Source: UMGS1766 sp963660915 (lineage in GTDB: Bacteria; Bacillota; Clostridia; Oscillospirales; Oscillospiraceae). Taken from it: a DNA stretch of 64,000 nt. Position 1 is the first letter of the stretch, and each line of letters starts with the position of its first letter. Positions 25,510 to 34,778 of the stretch are shown here, piece after piece. The translations under genes were made by a program, and so were the position numbers. The DNA lies in contig CAVLAO010000004.1 of assembly GCA_963660915.1 (NCBI GenBank), forward strand, positions 1-64,000, written 5' to 3'. A model generated the notes under the pieces. It did no database searches. It was not told where the DNA came from and saw only the letters and a program-made list of their open reading frames with translations.

Positions 25510-25778
25510 CCAACGAGGAAGAGGAGTACTCCCTTGCAACACTGGGTGAAGCGAACAACGGGCGGTGGAAGCGTTGTGCCAGCAAAGGGATGAATGGACT
25601 TCTGAGGGCAGCGCAGAACGAGGTATCTCCAGTATGCAACGACGGGAACCCGCCCGTTATCCCAGGGACTGCGTAGGAACAGCGCAGGTGACAAAGTGGA
25701 CGATTTATCGTCAATTTGGGTGGTACCGCAGGAGTTGGAGCTCTTGTCCCATGATGGGACGAGGGCTTTTGTTTTTTT
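25510..25778 (+). promoter_or_regulatory. Tryptophan-specific T-box leader
   Basis: The leader has a stem I region, a specifier loop GAATGGACTTCTGAG with UGG (Trp codon) at 25595-25597, the T-box core GGGTGGTACCGC (25718-25729), and a 13-bp terminator stem (AGCTCTTGTCCCA / TGGGACGAGGGCT, 25739-25767) followed by a T run. Uncharged tRNA-Trp should pair with UGG and with the T-box bulge and so allow read-through into the transporter genes. The specifier assigns the downstream ABC transporter to tryptophan. Confidence 0.85.
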
Positions 25779-25825
25779 CTGACGGATGTCCTGCCGCCCG
25801 AGTTTATATGTAGGAGGAAATCAAA

Positions 25826-26896
25826 ATGAAAAAACTGCTTGCACTGATGCTGGCACTTGCCATGGCTTTTGCACTGGCCGCCTGCGGATCTTCTTCGTCC
25901 GGTGGTTCCGCTGCGAACAGCAGCTCCGAATCCACCGCAGACACAGAGGGAAAAACCTATAAGGTTGGCATTGTCAACTGGATGGATCATGCCTCTCTGA
26001 ACCAGATTGTTTCCAATCTGGAGGCAGAATTAGATGCAAAGGGTGCTGAATTAGGTGTAACCTTCGACTACGCGGACTACTACGACAACGCTCAAGCCGA
26101 TCAAAGCGTACTCAGCCAGATCGGTGCCAACATGATCTCCGATGACGTAGACATCGTCGTTGCTGTCGCCACGCCCAGTGCCGCTGTTATGCAAAGCTCT
26201 CTGGAGGATACCGACATTCCCGTCGTCTTCTCTGCCGTCACTGATCCGGTAATTGCCGGTCTGGTAGACAGCATGGACACCCCGGGCGGCAATGTCACCG
26301 GCACATCCGATGCCCTGAACACCGAATCCATCATGAATCTGATCCTCGCCGCCGATCCCGACTGCGACTATGTCGGTCTGCTGTATGACACTGCTCAGGA
26401 TTCTTCCACACAGGCGATTGCCGATGCTAAGGCCTTCCTGGATGCTCACAACATCAAATACATTGAGAAGACCGGTTCCACCACCGGCGACGTACAGCTG
26501 GCTGCGCAGGCTCTGATTGCAGAGGGTGTTGACGCTGTCTTCACTCCCACAGACAACACCATTATGGACGCAGAGTTGTCCATCTATGAGTCCTTCATCG
26601 AAGCCGGCATCCCCCACTACACCGGTGCGGACTCTTTCGCGCTGAATGGTGCCTTCCTGGGCTATGGCGTAGATTACGCCAACCTGGGCAAAGCCACTGC
26701 AGATATGGTCGTTGACATCCTCGTGAACAATGCGGATCCTGCGACCACCGCTGTCCAAACCTTCGACAACGGCATTGCTACCATCAACACCGACACCTGC
26801 ACTGCGCTGAATCTGGATCTGGATGCAATCAAAACCGCCTTTGCTCCTTATTGCACCGAAGTACAGGAAATCACCACTGCCGCAAGCTTTGAGTAA
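25826..26896 (+). CDS. trpX: Tryptophan ABC transporter, substrate-binding lipoprotein
   Basis: The 356-aa protein has a lipoprotein signal peptide (KKLLALMLALAMAFALAAC, lipidated Cys20) and a Ser/Gly-rich linker. The ABC_sub_bind (PF04392-type) bilobed domain follows: YKVGIVNWMDHASLNQIV, DVDIVVAVATPSAAVMQS, IPVVFSAVTDPV. GGAGGAAAT precedes the ATG. Ligand identity is inferred from the UGG-specifier T-box upstream and the known trpXYZ gene set of Firmicutes. Confidence 0.88.
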   Translation: MKKLLALMLALAMAFALAACGSSSSGGSAANSSSESTADTEGKTYKVGIVNWMDHASLNQIVSNLEAELDAKGAELGVTFDYADYYDNAQADQSVLSQIGANMISDDVDIVVAVATPSAAVMQSSLEDTDIPVVFSAVTDPVIAGLVDSMDTPGGNVTGTSDALNTESIMNLILAADPDCDYVGLLYDTAQDSSTQAIADAKAFLDAHNIKYIEKTGSTTGDVQLAAQALIAEGVDAVFTPTDNTIMDAELSIYESFIEAGIPHYTGADSFALNGAFLGYGVDYANLGKATADMVVDILVNNADPATTAVQTFDNGIATINTDTCTALNLDLDAIKTAFAPYCTEVQEITTAASFE

Positions 26897-26918
26897 TCTA
26901 TTTTTCATCTGATATCTG

Positions 26919-26948
26919 CTGACCGGACAGCATAGGCTGCCCGGTCAG
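26919..26948 (+). terminator. Intra-operon hairpin between trpX and trpY
   Basis: CTGACCGGACAGC pairs with GCTGCCCGGTCAG (one mismatch) and no T run follows. This is typical of a 3' stabilising or attenuating hairpin that keeps binding-protein mRNA more abundant than the permease message. Confidence 0.5.
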
Positions 26949-27020
26949 TTGTGCACCTTCCGATCTTCCGTCAAAGTCCGTCTCTGAACCACCACATCAC
27001 AATCGAAGGAGGAAATTCGC

Positions 27021-28112
27021 TTGTTTATCACCTGGGATCTGATCCAGAACGCGCTGGAGCTGGGTCTTATTTACGGTCTGATTGCATTGGCTCTGTTTTT
27101 GAGCTACTCCATGCTCAACGTCTGCGACCTGTCCACAGATGGCTGCTTTACCCTTGGCTGTGCTGTCGGCGCTGTTGTTGCAATTAACGGTCACCCTGTA
27201 CTGGCTATTATCGCTGCCATGGGAGCAGGTGCTCTGTCCGGCTTTATTACTGCCATCCTTCAGACAAAGCTTGGCGTAGAAAGTCTATTGGCCGGCATTA
27301 TTGTAAACACAGGGCTTTACACCATCAACATTCTTGTAATGGGAAAATCCACGCTGAGTCTGAACGACTCGACAACGGTGTTTACCCAGCTGCAAACCCT
27401 GTTGGAAGGCACAGCGCTTTATAGCCTGCGTAAGCTGTTGGTTGCGCTTGCATTTGTTGCGGTGGTCGTAATTCTTCTGCTTCTGTTCTTAAGCACGCGC
27501 CTCGGTCTTTCCATCCGCGCCACCGGAAATAACCCGGATATGGTGCGCTCCTCCTCCATTAACCCTTCTCTGATGATCATCATCGGCCTGTGTATTTCAA
27601 ATGCAATCACAGCCCTGTCCGGCTGCCTGATCGGCGAGTATAATAAATCCTGTGACATCAACATGGGAACCGGCATGGTTACCATTGCTCTGGCCAGTCT
27701 GATCATTGGTGAAACTCTGTTTGGGAAGCGCTCCATCCCTTTGCGGGCACTGGGTGTCGTCATCGGTTCCTGCCTGTATCGCATCGTGGTGGCAATTGCT
27801 CTGCGCTTTAACCTCCCTGCCTCGGCGCTAAAGCTGGTCAGCGCAATCATTGTAGCTGTGGCAATTTCCTACCCCACTTTAATGAAGCTGATCGACTTTC
27901 AGCAGCAGAAACTGGCGCGGCGCGGAAAAGATCTCCATCGGATTTTAAGCGTAATTTTCTTTATTCTGACCGTTGTCATCGGTGTGTTGGCCGCTCTGCC
28001 GACTCCGGCCCGCGCTCTGCTGGCTATGCTGGCAGTTCTGCTGCTGATTTGTGCATTGTGGGCTCTGTTTCGCGGTCAGAAGGCTAAGAAGGGAGGGCGT
28101 GCGTCATGCTGA
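27021..28112 (+). CDS. trpY: Tryptophan ABC transporter, permease
   Basis: This 363-aa membrane protein of the BPD_transp_2 (branched-chain amino acid permease-like) family has about 9-10 hydrophobic segments. The EAA-like loop is about STRLGLSIRATGNNPDMVR. The start is TTG at 27021, preceded by AAGGAGG at good spacing; no ATG nearby fits. It overlaps the ATPase gene by 7 bp. It lies within the Trp T-box operon. Confidence 0.88.
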   Translation: MFITWDLIQNALELGLIYGLIALALFLSYSMLNVCDLSTDGCFTLGCAVGAVVAINGHPVLAIIAAMGAGALSGFITAILQTKLGVESLLAGIIVNTGLYTINILVMGKSTLSLNDSTTVFTQLQTLLEGTALYSLRKLLVALAFVAVVVILLLLFLSTRLGLSIRATGNNPDMVRSSSINPSLMIIIGLCISNAITALSGCLIGEYNKSCDINMGTGMVTIALASLIIGETLFGKRSIPLRALGVVIGSCLYRIVVAIALRFNLPASALKLVSAIIVAVAISYPTLMKLIDFQQQKLARRGKDLHRILSVIFFILTVVIGVLAALPTPARALLAMLAVLLLICALWALFRGQKAKKGGRASC

Positions 28113-28918
28113 AGCTGACAAACATCTCTAAAACATTCAATCCCGGTACGCCAAACGAAAAACCCGCTCTGAGACAACTGAGTCTGGATGTTGCAACCGG
28201 CGATTTTATCACAATTATCGGCTCCAACGGAGCCGGAAAATCCACTCTTTTCAATGCCATTTGCGGCGGTTTTTATGTGGACAAGGGGCAAATCGAATTA
28301 GACGGAACCGAGGTTACCTTTCAGCCTGAGCATAAACGCGCCCGCTATATTGGACATCTGTTTCAGGATCCTATGCGCGGCACCGCACCGAACATGACCA
28401 TTGAAGAAAATCTGGCCGTAGCCTATCTTCATACCACCGGAAGTAAAAATGCTTTTCTGCGCCGGGTATCCAAAGCAGAAAAAGAATTGTTCCGGGCGCA
28501 GCTTTCTCAGCTGAACATGGGGCTTGAGGATCGCATGAAACAGCCGGTCGGCTTGCTTTCCGGTGGCCAGAGGCAGGCTTTGACCTTGTTGATGGCTACG
28601 ATGATCACCCCAAAAATTCTTCTGCTCGACGAACACACCGCCGCCCTTGACCCGGGCACGGCTGAAAAGGTGCTGGAATTGACAAAAAAAGTGGTGTACG
28701 AACAACACATCACCTGCCTGATGATCACTCACAACATGCATCAGGCGCTGGAACTGGGTAACCGCACCTTGATGATGGATTCCGGACGCATTGTGCTGGA
28801 CATCAGCGGTGCAGAGCGCGACGGCATGACCGTAGATGATCTACTGGAGAAATTTTCGGTTGATGTGGGCAAAGACTTTGATAACGACCGGATTTTGTTG
28901 TCAACAAAAGAAAACTGA
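28106..28918 (+). CDS. trpZ: Tryptophan ABC transporter, ATPase
   Basis: This 270-aa ABC ATPase has Walker A GSNGAGKST, signature LSGGQRQAL, Walker B ILLLDEHTAALDP and the switch His in CLMITHNMHQAL. It energises the trpX/trpY importer. It is the last gene of the operon; a hairpin follows at 28924. Confidence 0.92.
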   Translation: MLKLTNISKTFNPGTPNEKPALRQLSLDVATGDFITIIGSNGAGKSTLFNAICGGFYVDKGQIELDGTEVTFQPEHKRARYIGHLFQDPMRGTAPNMTIEENLAVAYLHTTGSKNAFLRRVSKAEKELFRAQLSQLNMGLEDRMKQPVGLLSGGQRQALTLLMATMITPKILLLDEHTAALDPGTAEKVLELTKKVVYEQHITCLMITHNMHQALELGNRTLMMDSGRIVLDISGAERDGMTVDDLLEKFSVDVGKDFDNDRILLSTKEN

Positions 28919-28923
28919 TTTAC

Positions 28924-28960
28924 AGCGGAGGATTGCTGCCATGCTGCAGCATCCTCCGCT
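28924..28960 (+). terminator. Hairpin after trpZ
   Basis: AGCGGAGGAT pairs with ATCCTCCGCT, with additional GC pairing in the loop. A short interrupted T stretch (CTGTTTT) follows. Confidence 0.6.
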
Positions 28961-28977
28961 AAACTGTTTTAAAAAAG

Positions 28978-29007
28978 TTGACTTTCTGCTCAGGTTTGTT
29001 TTATACT
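28978..29007 (+). promoter_or_regulatory. Promoter upstream of the TrmH-type methyltransferase
   Basis: TTGACT (28978-28983), an 18-bp spacer and TATACT (29002-29007), about 67 bp before the ATG. Confidence 0.6.
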
Positions 29008-29074
29008 TCCATGTAGCTGTTTCTATATAAGGTAAGCAACGAGAAAAAGCACAAGAAAGAGGGGAGGCATTGCC

Positions 29075-29836
29075 ATGGAGCACATCACCAGCCGCACAAA
29101 CCCGCTTATGGTACGCGTGCGGAAAATACGGGATGATCGAAAGTTCCGCCGCAAAGAGAGGCTGTTTCTCTGTGACGGAGTAAAAATGCTAGAAGAAGCA
29201 CTCCGATGGCATGCCCCGATTGAAACAATAATTCTGTCGGAAGATTTGTCAGCTATGGCAGTTCCACCGGATGTGCGAACGGTGATCATTCCAGGAGAAC
29301 TGATGCAAAGCATTTCTCCCATGGAGGCTCCGCAAGGAGCACTGTTTCTGGTCCGTATACCGGATCTGACTCCGCCGGAGATCCTGACCGGTACGCACTA
29401 TCTCATTCTGGATGGCCTTCAGGACCCGGGCAATGTAGGCACTATTCTTCGCGCTGCAGATGCCTTCGGCTGCGATGGAGTGCTGTTAACTCATCATTGC
29501 GCAGATCCCTTCAATCCGAAAACAGTCCGCTCAACAATGGGTGCCATTTTCCGCACGCCGATATGGGAAATTGATTCCTCTGAGCTGTCTGCGTTGATGA
29601 ATCGTTCCAAGCTGAAACTGGCCGCCACTGCATTGCGCGATGATACAGTTTCTCTCTCCGATGCAAATTTCGATCATACCGCCGTTATCATCGGCAGTGA
29701 AGGCAGCGGAGTTTCCGCTGATCTGCTCTCCCAGTGTGACACCACGATTCGAATTCCTATGGAAACTACCTGTGAATCCCTGAATGCGGCAATCGCCGCA
29801 GCTGTGGTCCTCTGGGAACAATACCGGAGGAGGTAA
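29075..29836 (+). CDS. TrmH/SpoU-family 2'-O-ribose RNA methyltransferase
   Basis: The 253-aa protein has an N-terminal substrate-binding domain (SRTNPLMVRVRKIRDDRKFR) and the SPOUT knot motifs: 1, LDGLQDPGNVGTILRAADAFG; 2, IIGSEGSGVS; 3, IPMETTCESLNAAIAAAVVLWE. SAM-dependent methylation of rRNA or tRNA ribose is expected; the exact site is unknown (the closest named groups are RlmB/TsnR-like). dprA follows 5 bp later, so translation is probably coupled. Confidence 0.9.
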   Translation: MEHITSRTNPLMVRVRKIRDDRKFRRKERLFLCDGVKMLEEALRWHAPIETIILSEDLSAMAVPPDVRTVIIPGELMQSISPMEAPQGALFLVRIPDLTPPEILTGTHYLILDGLQDPGNVGTILRAADAFGCDGVLLTHHCADPFNPKTVRSTMGAIFRTPIWEIDSSELSALMNRSKLKLAATALRDDTVSLSDANFDHTAVIIGSEGSGVSADLLSQCDTTIRIPMETTCESLNAAIAAAVVLWEQYRRR

Positions 29837-29841
29837 ACACG

Positions 29842-31086
29842 ATGTTGACCCCCCTAAAGGCATGGTTATGGCTCACACTCACATTAGACACCGGTCCTGC
29901 ATGGCAGATCATGCATCATTTTGCATCCCCTGAACAGGCTTACTTTGCCGACGAAGAAGAGTACGCTCTTGTGCCTCGTTTGACGGAGGCCAACCGAAAA
30001 AAACTGGCAAATAAGTCTCTGGAAGAGGCGGAACAGGTACTGGCAGATTGCGATCGCCTTGGTATCAGCATTCTCACCTGGCAGGATGCTGATTATCCAG
30101 AGCGTCTGCGAAACATCGATCTGCCGCCGCTGGTGCTCTATTACCGCGGCACGCTCTTCCGCTTTGATGATGAAATTGCCATCGCCATGGCAGGAACGAG
30201 GAAGGCAACTCCCTATGGCCGCAAGGTCAGCGCAGAGCTAGCGTTTCAAATTACACGGTTGGGTGGGCTTGTCCTTACCGGTATTGTCGGTGGGTGTGAT
30301 CGCTTTTCCGTCGACGGCGCATTGAAAGCCGGTGGGCCGTTGGTAGCAGTAGTTGCCGGGGGCGTGGATTTGCCTTATTACAATGATGAGGAAAACCGGC
30401 GATTGATGGATGACATTGCCGCAGTCGGCATGATCGTCAGTCAGCGCGCACCGGGCACACCCCATCTTGGCGAATATTTTGCCAGCCGCAATGCACTCCT
30501 CACCGGACTGGCCCTGGGCACAGTCTGTGTAGAAGCTCCCCCGCGCAGCGGCACCTTGAACGTGGCCCGCTTAGCTCTCGATGCCGGACGGGATGTATAC
30601 GCTGTGCCTGCGAACATTGACGCTCCTGCCGCCGGCGGAACCAATCAGCTGCTAGTTCGGGGAGAAGCCATCTGCGTCTGTTCCGGCGCCGATATCCTGA
30701 CGCAGTACTGGTCCCTTTATCCCCACCGCCGCAAACAGGCAGAGCCCTTGACTCAGCCGCAGCAGGCTCAACGGCTGCAATCAAATGAAATACAGGAAGA
30801 GTCTCCGCCTGTTCAAGTCAGGAAAGAGAAAAAAGAAGTTACAGCTCCGCCGAGAATATCCGATCGGCGTATGGTCTCTCTGAAAGAGCATGCCAGTGAG
30901 TTTACCGACGATGAACAATTAATTCTCCGCGCCTTGATGGAAGAACCGCTGGTAACCGATTTGTTGGTTTCCCGCACCGGGTTGCCTGCACGCCGCGTTT
31001 CCGCAACCTTAACCGTACTCACCATTCGCGGTCTGGTTTGTCAACTGCCCGGCGGTCGATTTGAGGCCACTATAGAACTGAAATAA
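29842..31086 (+). CDS. dprA: DNA-processing protein DprA
   Basis: A RecA loader for natural transformation, 414 aa: a SAM-like N-terminus, a Rossmann-like DprA domain (about 100-300) and a C-terminal winged-helix (VTDLLVSRTGLPARRVSATLTVLTIRGLV). Conserved segments include FASRNALLTGLALGTVCVEAPPRSGTL and VPANIDAPAAGGTN. The usual GLARGIDxxAH motif is altered to TGIVGGCDRFSVDGAL, lacking the Arg and His. It lies in the common dprA-topA-trmFO order. Confidence 0.9.
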   Translation: MLTPLKAWLWLTLTLDTGPAWQIMHHFASPEQAYFADEEEYALVPRLTEANRKKLANKSLEEAEQVLADCDRLGISILTWQDADYPERLRNIDLPPLVLYYRGTLFRFDDEIAIAMAGTRKATPYGRKVSAELAFQITRLGGLVLTGIVGGCDRFSVDGALKAGGPLVAVVAGGVDLPYYNDEENRRLMDDIAAVGMIVSQRAPGTPHLGEYFASRNALLTGLALGTVCVEAPPRSGTLNVARLALDAGRDVYAVPANIDAPAAGGTNQLLVRGEAICVCSGADILTQYWSLYPHRRKQAEPLTQPQQAQRLQSNEIQEESPPVQVRKEKKEVTAPPRISDRRMVSLKEHASEFTDDEQLILRALMEEPLVTDLLVSRTGLPARRVSATLTVLTIRGLVCQLPGGRFEATIELK

Positions 31087-31124
31087 TACGCAATTGCCAT
31101 TTTTAAGATACCCGGAGGAATTCT

Positions 31125-33452
31125 ATGTCCAAAACCAAATTAGTTATCGTGGAGTCTCCTGCCAAGGCAAAAACCATCGGCAAGTATTTGGGACGGGACT
31201 ATCAGGTCACCGCTTCCATGGGGCACATCCGCGATCTTCCGAAAAGCAAGCTGGGCGTTGATATTGAGAACGGTTTTATCCCTGACTATCAGCCCATTAA
31301 GGGAAAAGAAGAAATCATTGCTGCATTGCAGGAAGCCGCTGCTGCAAGTGAAAAAGTTTTTCTCGCAACCGACCCTGACCGGGAGGGAGAGGCTATTTCC
31401 TGGCATTTAAAAGAACTGCTCGGTATTCCGGATGATAAAACCTATCGCGTTACGTTCAACGAAATCACAAAGAAAGTAGTCAATGAATCCATTACCCACC
31501 CGCGCCCCATTGATCAGGACTTGGTGGACGCCCAGCAGGCGCGGCGCATTCTTGACCGCATTGTTGGCTATCAGCTCTCTCCCCTGCTCTGGCGCAAGGT
31601 GCGTCGGGGTTTGTCTGCCGGCCGCGTCCAGTCTGTTGCCACCCGCCTTGTAGTAGAGCGGGAGGAGGAAATCCGCGCATTCCAGAGTCAGGAATATTGG
31701 ACGATGGACGTGACGTTAGATCGTATCTCGCCTCGCATCGGCAGTTTTGTCGCTCGCTACCACGGCTCCAACGGAAAGAAAAAAGATGAACTGAGCTCTG
31801 AAGCGGAAGTGGAAGCCATTAAAGAGCAGCTTTCCGCAGAGCAATTTACAGTTTCTGCCGTTCGCCGCACGGAAAAACAGCGTCAGCCCGCTCCGCCATT
31901 CACTACCTCCACTCTGCAGCAGGAAGCTTCTCGTAAACTGAACATGGCTCCCCGCCGCACAATGTCGATTGCCCAACAGCTCTACGAAGGCGTCGACATT
32001 GAAGGAGAAGGCACCATTGGTTTAATTACCTACATGCGTACGGATTCGCTGCGTCTTTCTGAAGATGCCCTCAGCTCTGCAAAGCAATTCATCATTGCGC
32101 GCTACGGCGAGTCCTATTACCCACCGGAAACCCGTCGCTTCAAAGCAAAGGCCGGCGCGCAGGATGCCCACGAAGCCATCCGGCCTTCCAACGTGGAATT
32201 AACCCCAGAATCTGTTCGAAAAAGTTTAACCCAGGAACAGTATCGCCTTTATAAGCTGATCTGGAGCCGTTTCCTGTCCTGCCAGATGGCAAATGCAGTT
32301 TACGACAACCTTTCCATTGACATTACCGCCGGCACACATCTGTTTCGCGCTACACATACCGCGCAGCGGTTTTCCGGCTTTACTGCAGTATACGAGGTTA
32401 CAAAGGACGAGGAAGACGGTGAACGCAACTCCCCTTTGCCGGATTTGAGTGAAGGCGAAGTGCTGAATCTGAAAGATGTGGACGGTGCACAGCACTTTAC
32501 GCAGCCTCCCGCCCGTTACAGTGAAGCAACGCTGATCAAAGTACTGGAAGAGAAGGGCATTGGCCGTCCTTCCACATTTGCTCCCACAATTTCTACCATC
32601 ATGGATCGCGAGTATGTCGTAAAAGAGGGAAAGGCTCTGCGTCCTACCCCTCTGGGTGAAGTTGTTACCCAACTAATGAAAGACAAGTTCCCCGACGTGG
32701 TAGACCCTGCATTCACCGCTCACATGGAATCCCAGCTGGACGAGGTCGAGGCTGGCAAAGTGTTCTGGAAAGACATTCTGAGCCAGTTTTATACCGGTTT
32801 TTCTGCCGAACTGGCACAGGCAGAAAAGGATCTGGACGGAGAGCGAATCAAGATTCCCCCTGAGCTTTCTGATGAAGTGTGCGATGTTTGCGGCCGTCAG
32901 ATGGTCGTCAAATCCGGTCGTTTTGGTCGTTTTTTGGCCTGTCCCGGTTATCCGGAGTGTTCCTTCACCAAACCGTTGGTGATTGAAATGCCGGGTAAGT
33001 GCCCCAAGTGCGGAAGCCGCATTCTAAAGAAGACCAGCCGCAATGGCTACACCTACTATGGCTGTGAGCGGAACAAGGTTGTCAACGGAACACCCTGCGA
33101 CTTCATGACCTGGGATGTTCCCGTGAAGGACAACTGCCCCGAGTGCGGCATGACTATGTTTAAGAAATCCGGCCGTGGATTTAAAAAACCCTTCTGTATC
33201 AACGAAAAATGCAGTCGGTTCCTGCCGGAGGATCAGCGTGGCTATCCCAAGAAGAAATCCGAAAACGGGGAAAATGCAGAAGCTAAAACAGAGGACAAGA
33301 GTGAAACCACAACGAAGAAGACCACGGTGAAAAAATCCTCTACAAAGAAGACGTCTACCAAAAAGACGGCTGCAAAAAAGGCATCCGCTAAGAAGACAAC
33401 AACGAAGAAAACCGCAAAGAAAACTGCCCAAGAAGAAGCGAAAGAGGAGTAA
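31125..33452 (+). CDS. topA: DNA topoisomerase I
   Basis: The 775-aa type IA topoisomerase has TOPRIM at the N-terminus (VIVESPAKAKTIGKYLG; ATDPDREGEAISWHL) and the active-site Tyr in TYMRTDSLRLS (about residue 302). Three C-terminal zinc-ribbon-like Cys4 units lie near 585-612, 625-660 and 670-700. The last 65 residues are a Lys/Thr/Ala-rich histone-H1-like tail (KKTS/AAKK repeats), which may improve DNA binding and processivity. GGAGG precedes the ATG. trmFO starts 3 bp after its stop. Confidence 0.96.
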   Translation: MSKTKLVIVESPAKAKTIGKYLGRDYQVTASMGHIRDLPKSKLGVDIENGFIPDYQPIKGKEEIIAALQEAAAASEKVFLATDPDREGEAISWHLKELLGIPDDKTYRVTFNEITKKVVNESITHPRPIDQDLVDAQQARRILDRIVGYQLSPLLWRKVRRGLSAGRVQSVATRLVVEREEEIRAFQSQEYWTMDVTLDRISPRIGSFVARYHGSNGKKKDELSSEAEVEAIKEQLSAEQFTVSAVRRTEKQRQPAPPFTTSTLQQEASRKLNMAPRRTMSIAQQLYEGVDIEGEGTIGLITYMRTDSLRLSEDALSSAKQFIIARYGESYYPPETRRFKAKAGAQDAHEAIRPSNVELTPESVRKSLTQEQYRLYKLIWSRFLSCQMANAVYDNLSIDITAGTHLFRATHTAQRFSGFTAVYEVTKDEEDGERNSPLPDLSEGEVLNLKDVDGAQHFTQPPARYSEATLIKVLEEKGIGRPSTFAPTISTIMDREYVVKEGKALRPTPLGEVVTQLMKDKFPDVVDPAFTAHMESQLDEVEAGKVFWKDILSQFYTGFSAELAQAEKDLDGERIKIPPELSDEVCDVCGRQMVVKSGRFGRFLACPGYPECSFTKPLVIEMPGKCPKCGSRILKKTSRNGYTYYGCERNKVVNGTPCDFMTWDVPVKDNCPECGMTMFKKSGRGFKKPFCINEKCSRFLPEDQRGYPKKKSENGENAEAKTEDKSETTTKKTTVKKSSTKKTSTKKTAAKKASAKKTTTKKTAKKTAQEEAKEE

Positions 33453-33455
33453 TCC

Positions 33456-34775
33456 ATGGAACCTGTAAAAGTGATTGGCGCCGGTCTGGCAGGCAGCGAA
33501 GCAGCCTGGCAACTGGCAGAGCGGGGCATTCCCGTCCGGCTCTATGAGATGAAACCTCTGAAGTCCACTCCGGCCCACCACAGTGCAGATTTTGCTGAGC
33601 TGGTCTGCTCCAACTCTCTGCGTAGCGATCAGCTGGAAAATGCGGTTGGCCTGTTGAAGGAAGAACTTCGGCGAATGAACTCCCTTATCATGTCCTGTGC
33701 GGATGACCATCGTGTCCCTGCCGGAGGCGCATTGGCCGTCGATCGGTCCGCTTTCTCCGCCGCAGTCACCCAGCGCATCCGAAATCATCCCAACATTACA
33801 GTCATTGAGGGGGAAGTTACACATATACCTGAGGACGGGCAGGTTCTGATCGCTTCCGGACCGCTGACCTCAGATGCCCTCAGTGAGGATATTTCCCGCC
33901 TGTTTCCCGATTCCGAATATCTTCATTTTTTCGATGCTGCAGCACCGATTGTCACCTTTGACAGCATTGATATGACCAAAGCATGGTTTGCCTCTCGCTA
34001 TGACCGGGGAACCGCTGATTACATCAACTGCCCCATGACGCAGGAGGAATACGAACATTTCTGGACGGAATTAACACAGGCAAAGCAGGCGCAGCTTCAC
34101 GAATTTGATGACGGCAGTGTATTTGAAGGCTGCATGCCCGTGGAAGTCATGGCCCGCCGCGGTCACGACACCCTGTGCTATGGCCCGCTAAAACCGGTGG
34201 GACTTCCAGATCCCCGCACCGGGAAGGAACCTTTTGCCGTGGTGCAATTGCGGCGTGACAATGCCCAGGGAAGCATCTTTAACATCGTCGGTTTCCAAAC
34301 GCATCTCACTTTCCCGGAGCAGAAGAGAGTTTTCTCTCTCATTCCCGGTTTGGAAAATGCAGAATTTGTCCGTTACGGCGTTATGCATCGCAATACATAC
34401 CTGCATTCTCCCGGCATTCTAAACCGTTATTACCAGGTAATCCAGCAGCCAAGATTGTCCTTTGCCGGACAGATCACCGGTGTGGAAGGTTATGTGGAAT
34501 CCACTGCATCCGGTCTTGTTGCCGCTGTGGAATTGGCACATCGTCTCCTTGGGCTTCCTCCTGTTGATTTTCCCCGTGAAACTGCTTTAGGTGCTCTGGC
34601 CTGCTATGTCAGCGACACCTCCGTTGCAAACTTCCAGCCTATGAACATCAATTTTGGCATCATTCCGTCGTTGGGATATAAGGTAAAAGGAAAGCGCAAC
34701 AAAAATGCAGCTCTATCACAGCGCGCGTTGGAGGCTTTGTCTGCCACACAAGCTCGATTTACAGGGGAAGATTAA
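33456..34775 (+). CDS. trmFO: Folate-dependent tRNA (uracil-54-C5) methyltransferase TrmFO
   Basis: The 439-aa FAD enzyme uses methylene-THF to make m5U54 in the tRNA T loop. The N-terminal FAD-binding VIGAGLAGSEAAWQLAERG, the segment ELVCSNSLRSDQLENAVGLLKEE and the C-terminal AGQITGVEGYVESTASGL are diagnostic, and length is normal. It is directly downstream of topA (GAGGAG ribosome binding site inside the topA end) and plsX starts 3 bp after it. Confidence 0.96.
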   Translation: MEPVKVIGAGLAGSEAAWQLAERGIPVRLYEMKPLKSTPAHHSADFAELVCSNSLRSDQLENAVGLLKEELRRMNSLIMSCADDHRVPAGGALAVDRSAFSAAVTQRIRNHPNITVIEGEVTHIPEDGQVLIASGPLTSDALSEDISRLFPDSEYLHFFDAAAPIVTFDSIDMTKAWFASRYDRGTADYINCPMTQEEYEHFWTELTQAKQAQLHEFDDGSVFEGCMPVEVMARRGHDTLCYGPLKPVGLPDPRTGKEPFAVVQLRRDNAQGSIFNIVGFQTHLTFPEQKRVFSLIPGLENAEFVRYGVMHRNTYLHSPGILNRYYQVIQQPRLSFAGQITGVEGYVESTASGLVAAVELAHRLLGLPPVDFPRETALGALACYVSDTSVANFQPMNINFGIIPSLGYKVKGKRNKNAALSQRALEALSATQARFTGED

Positions 34776-34778
34776 ATT

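Noticed and set aside
26051..26908. 285-codon minus-strand frame opposite trpX
   Set aside because: Antisense shadow of a recognised lipoprotein gene; no start signal.
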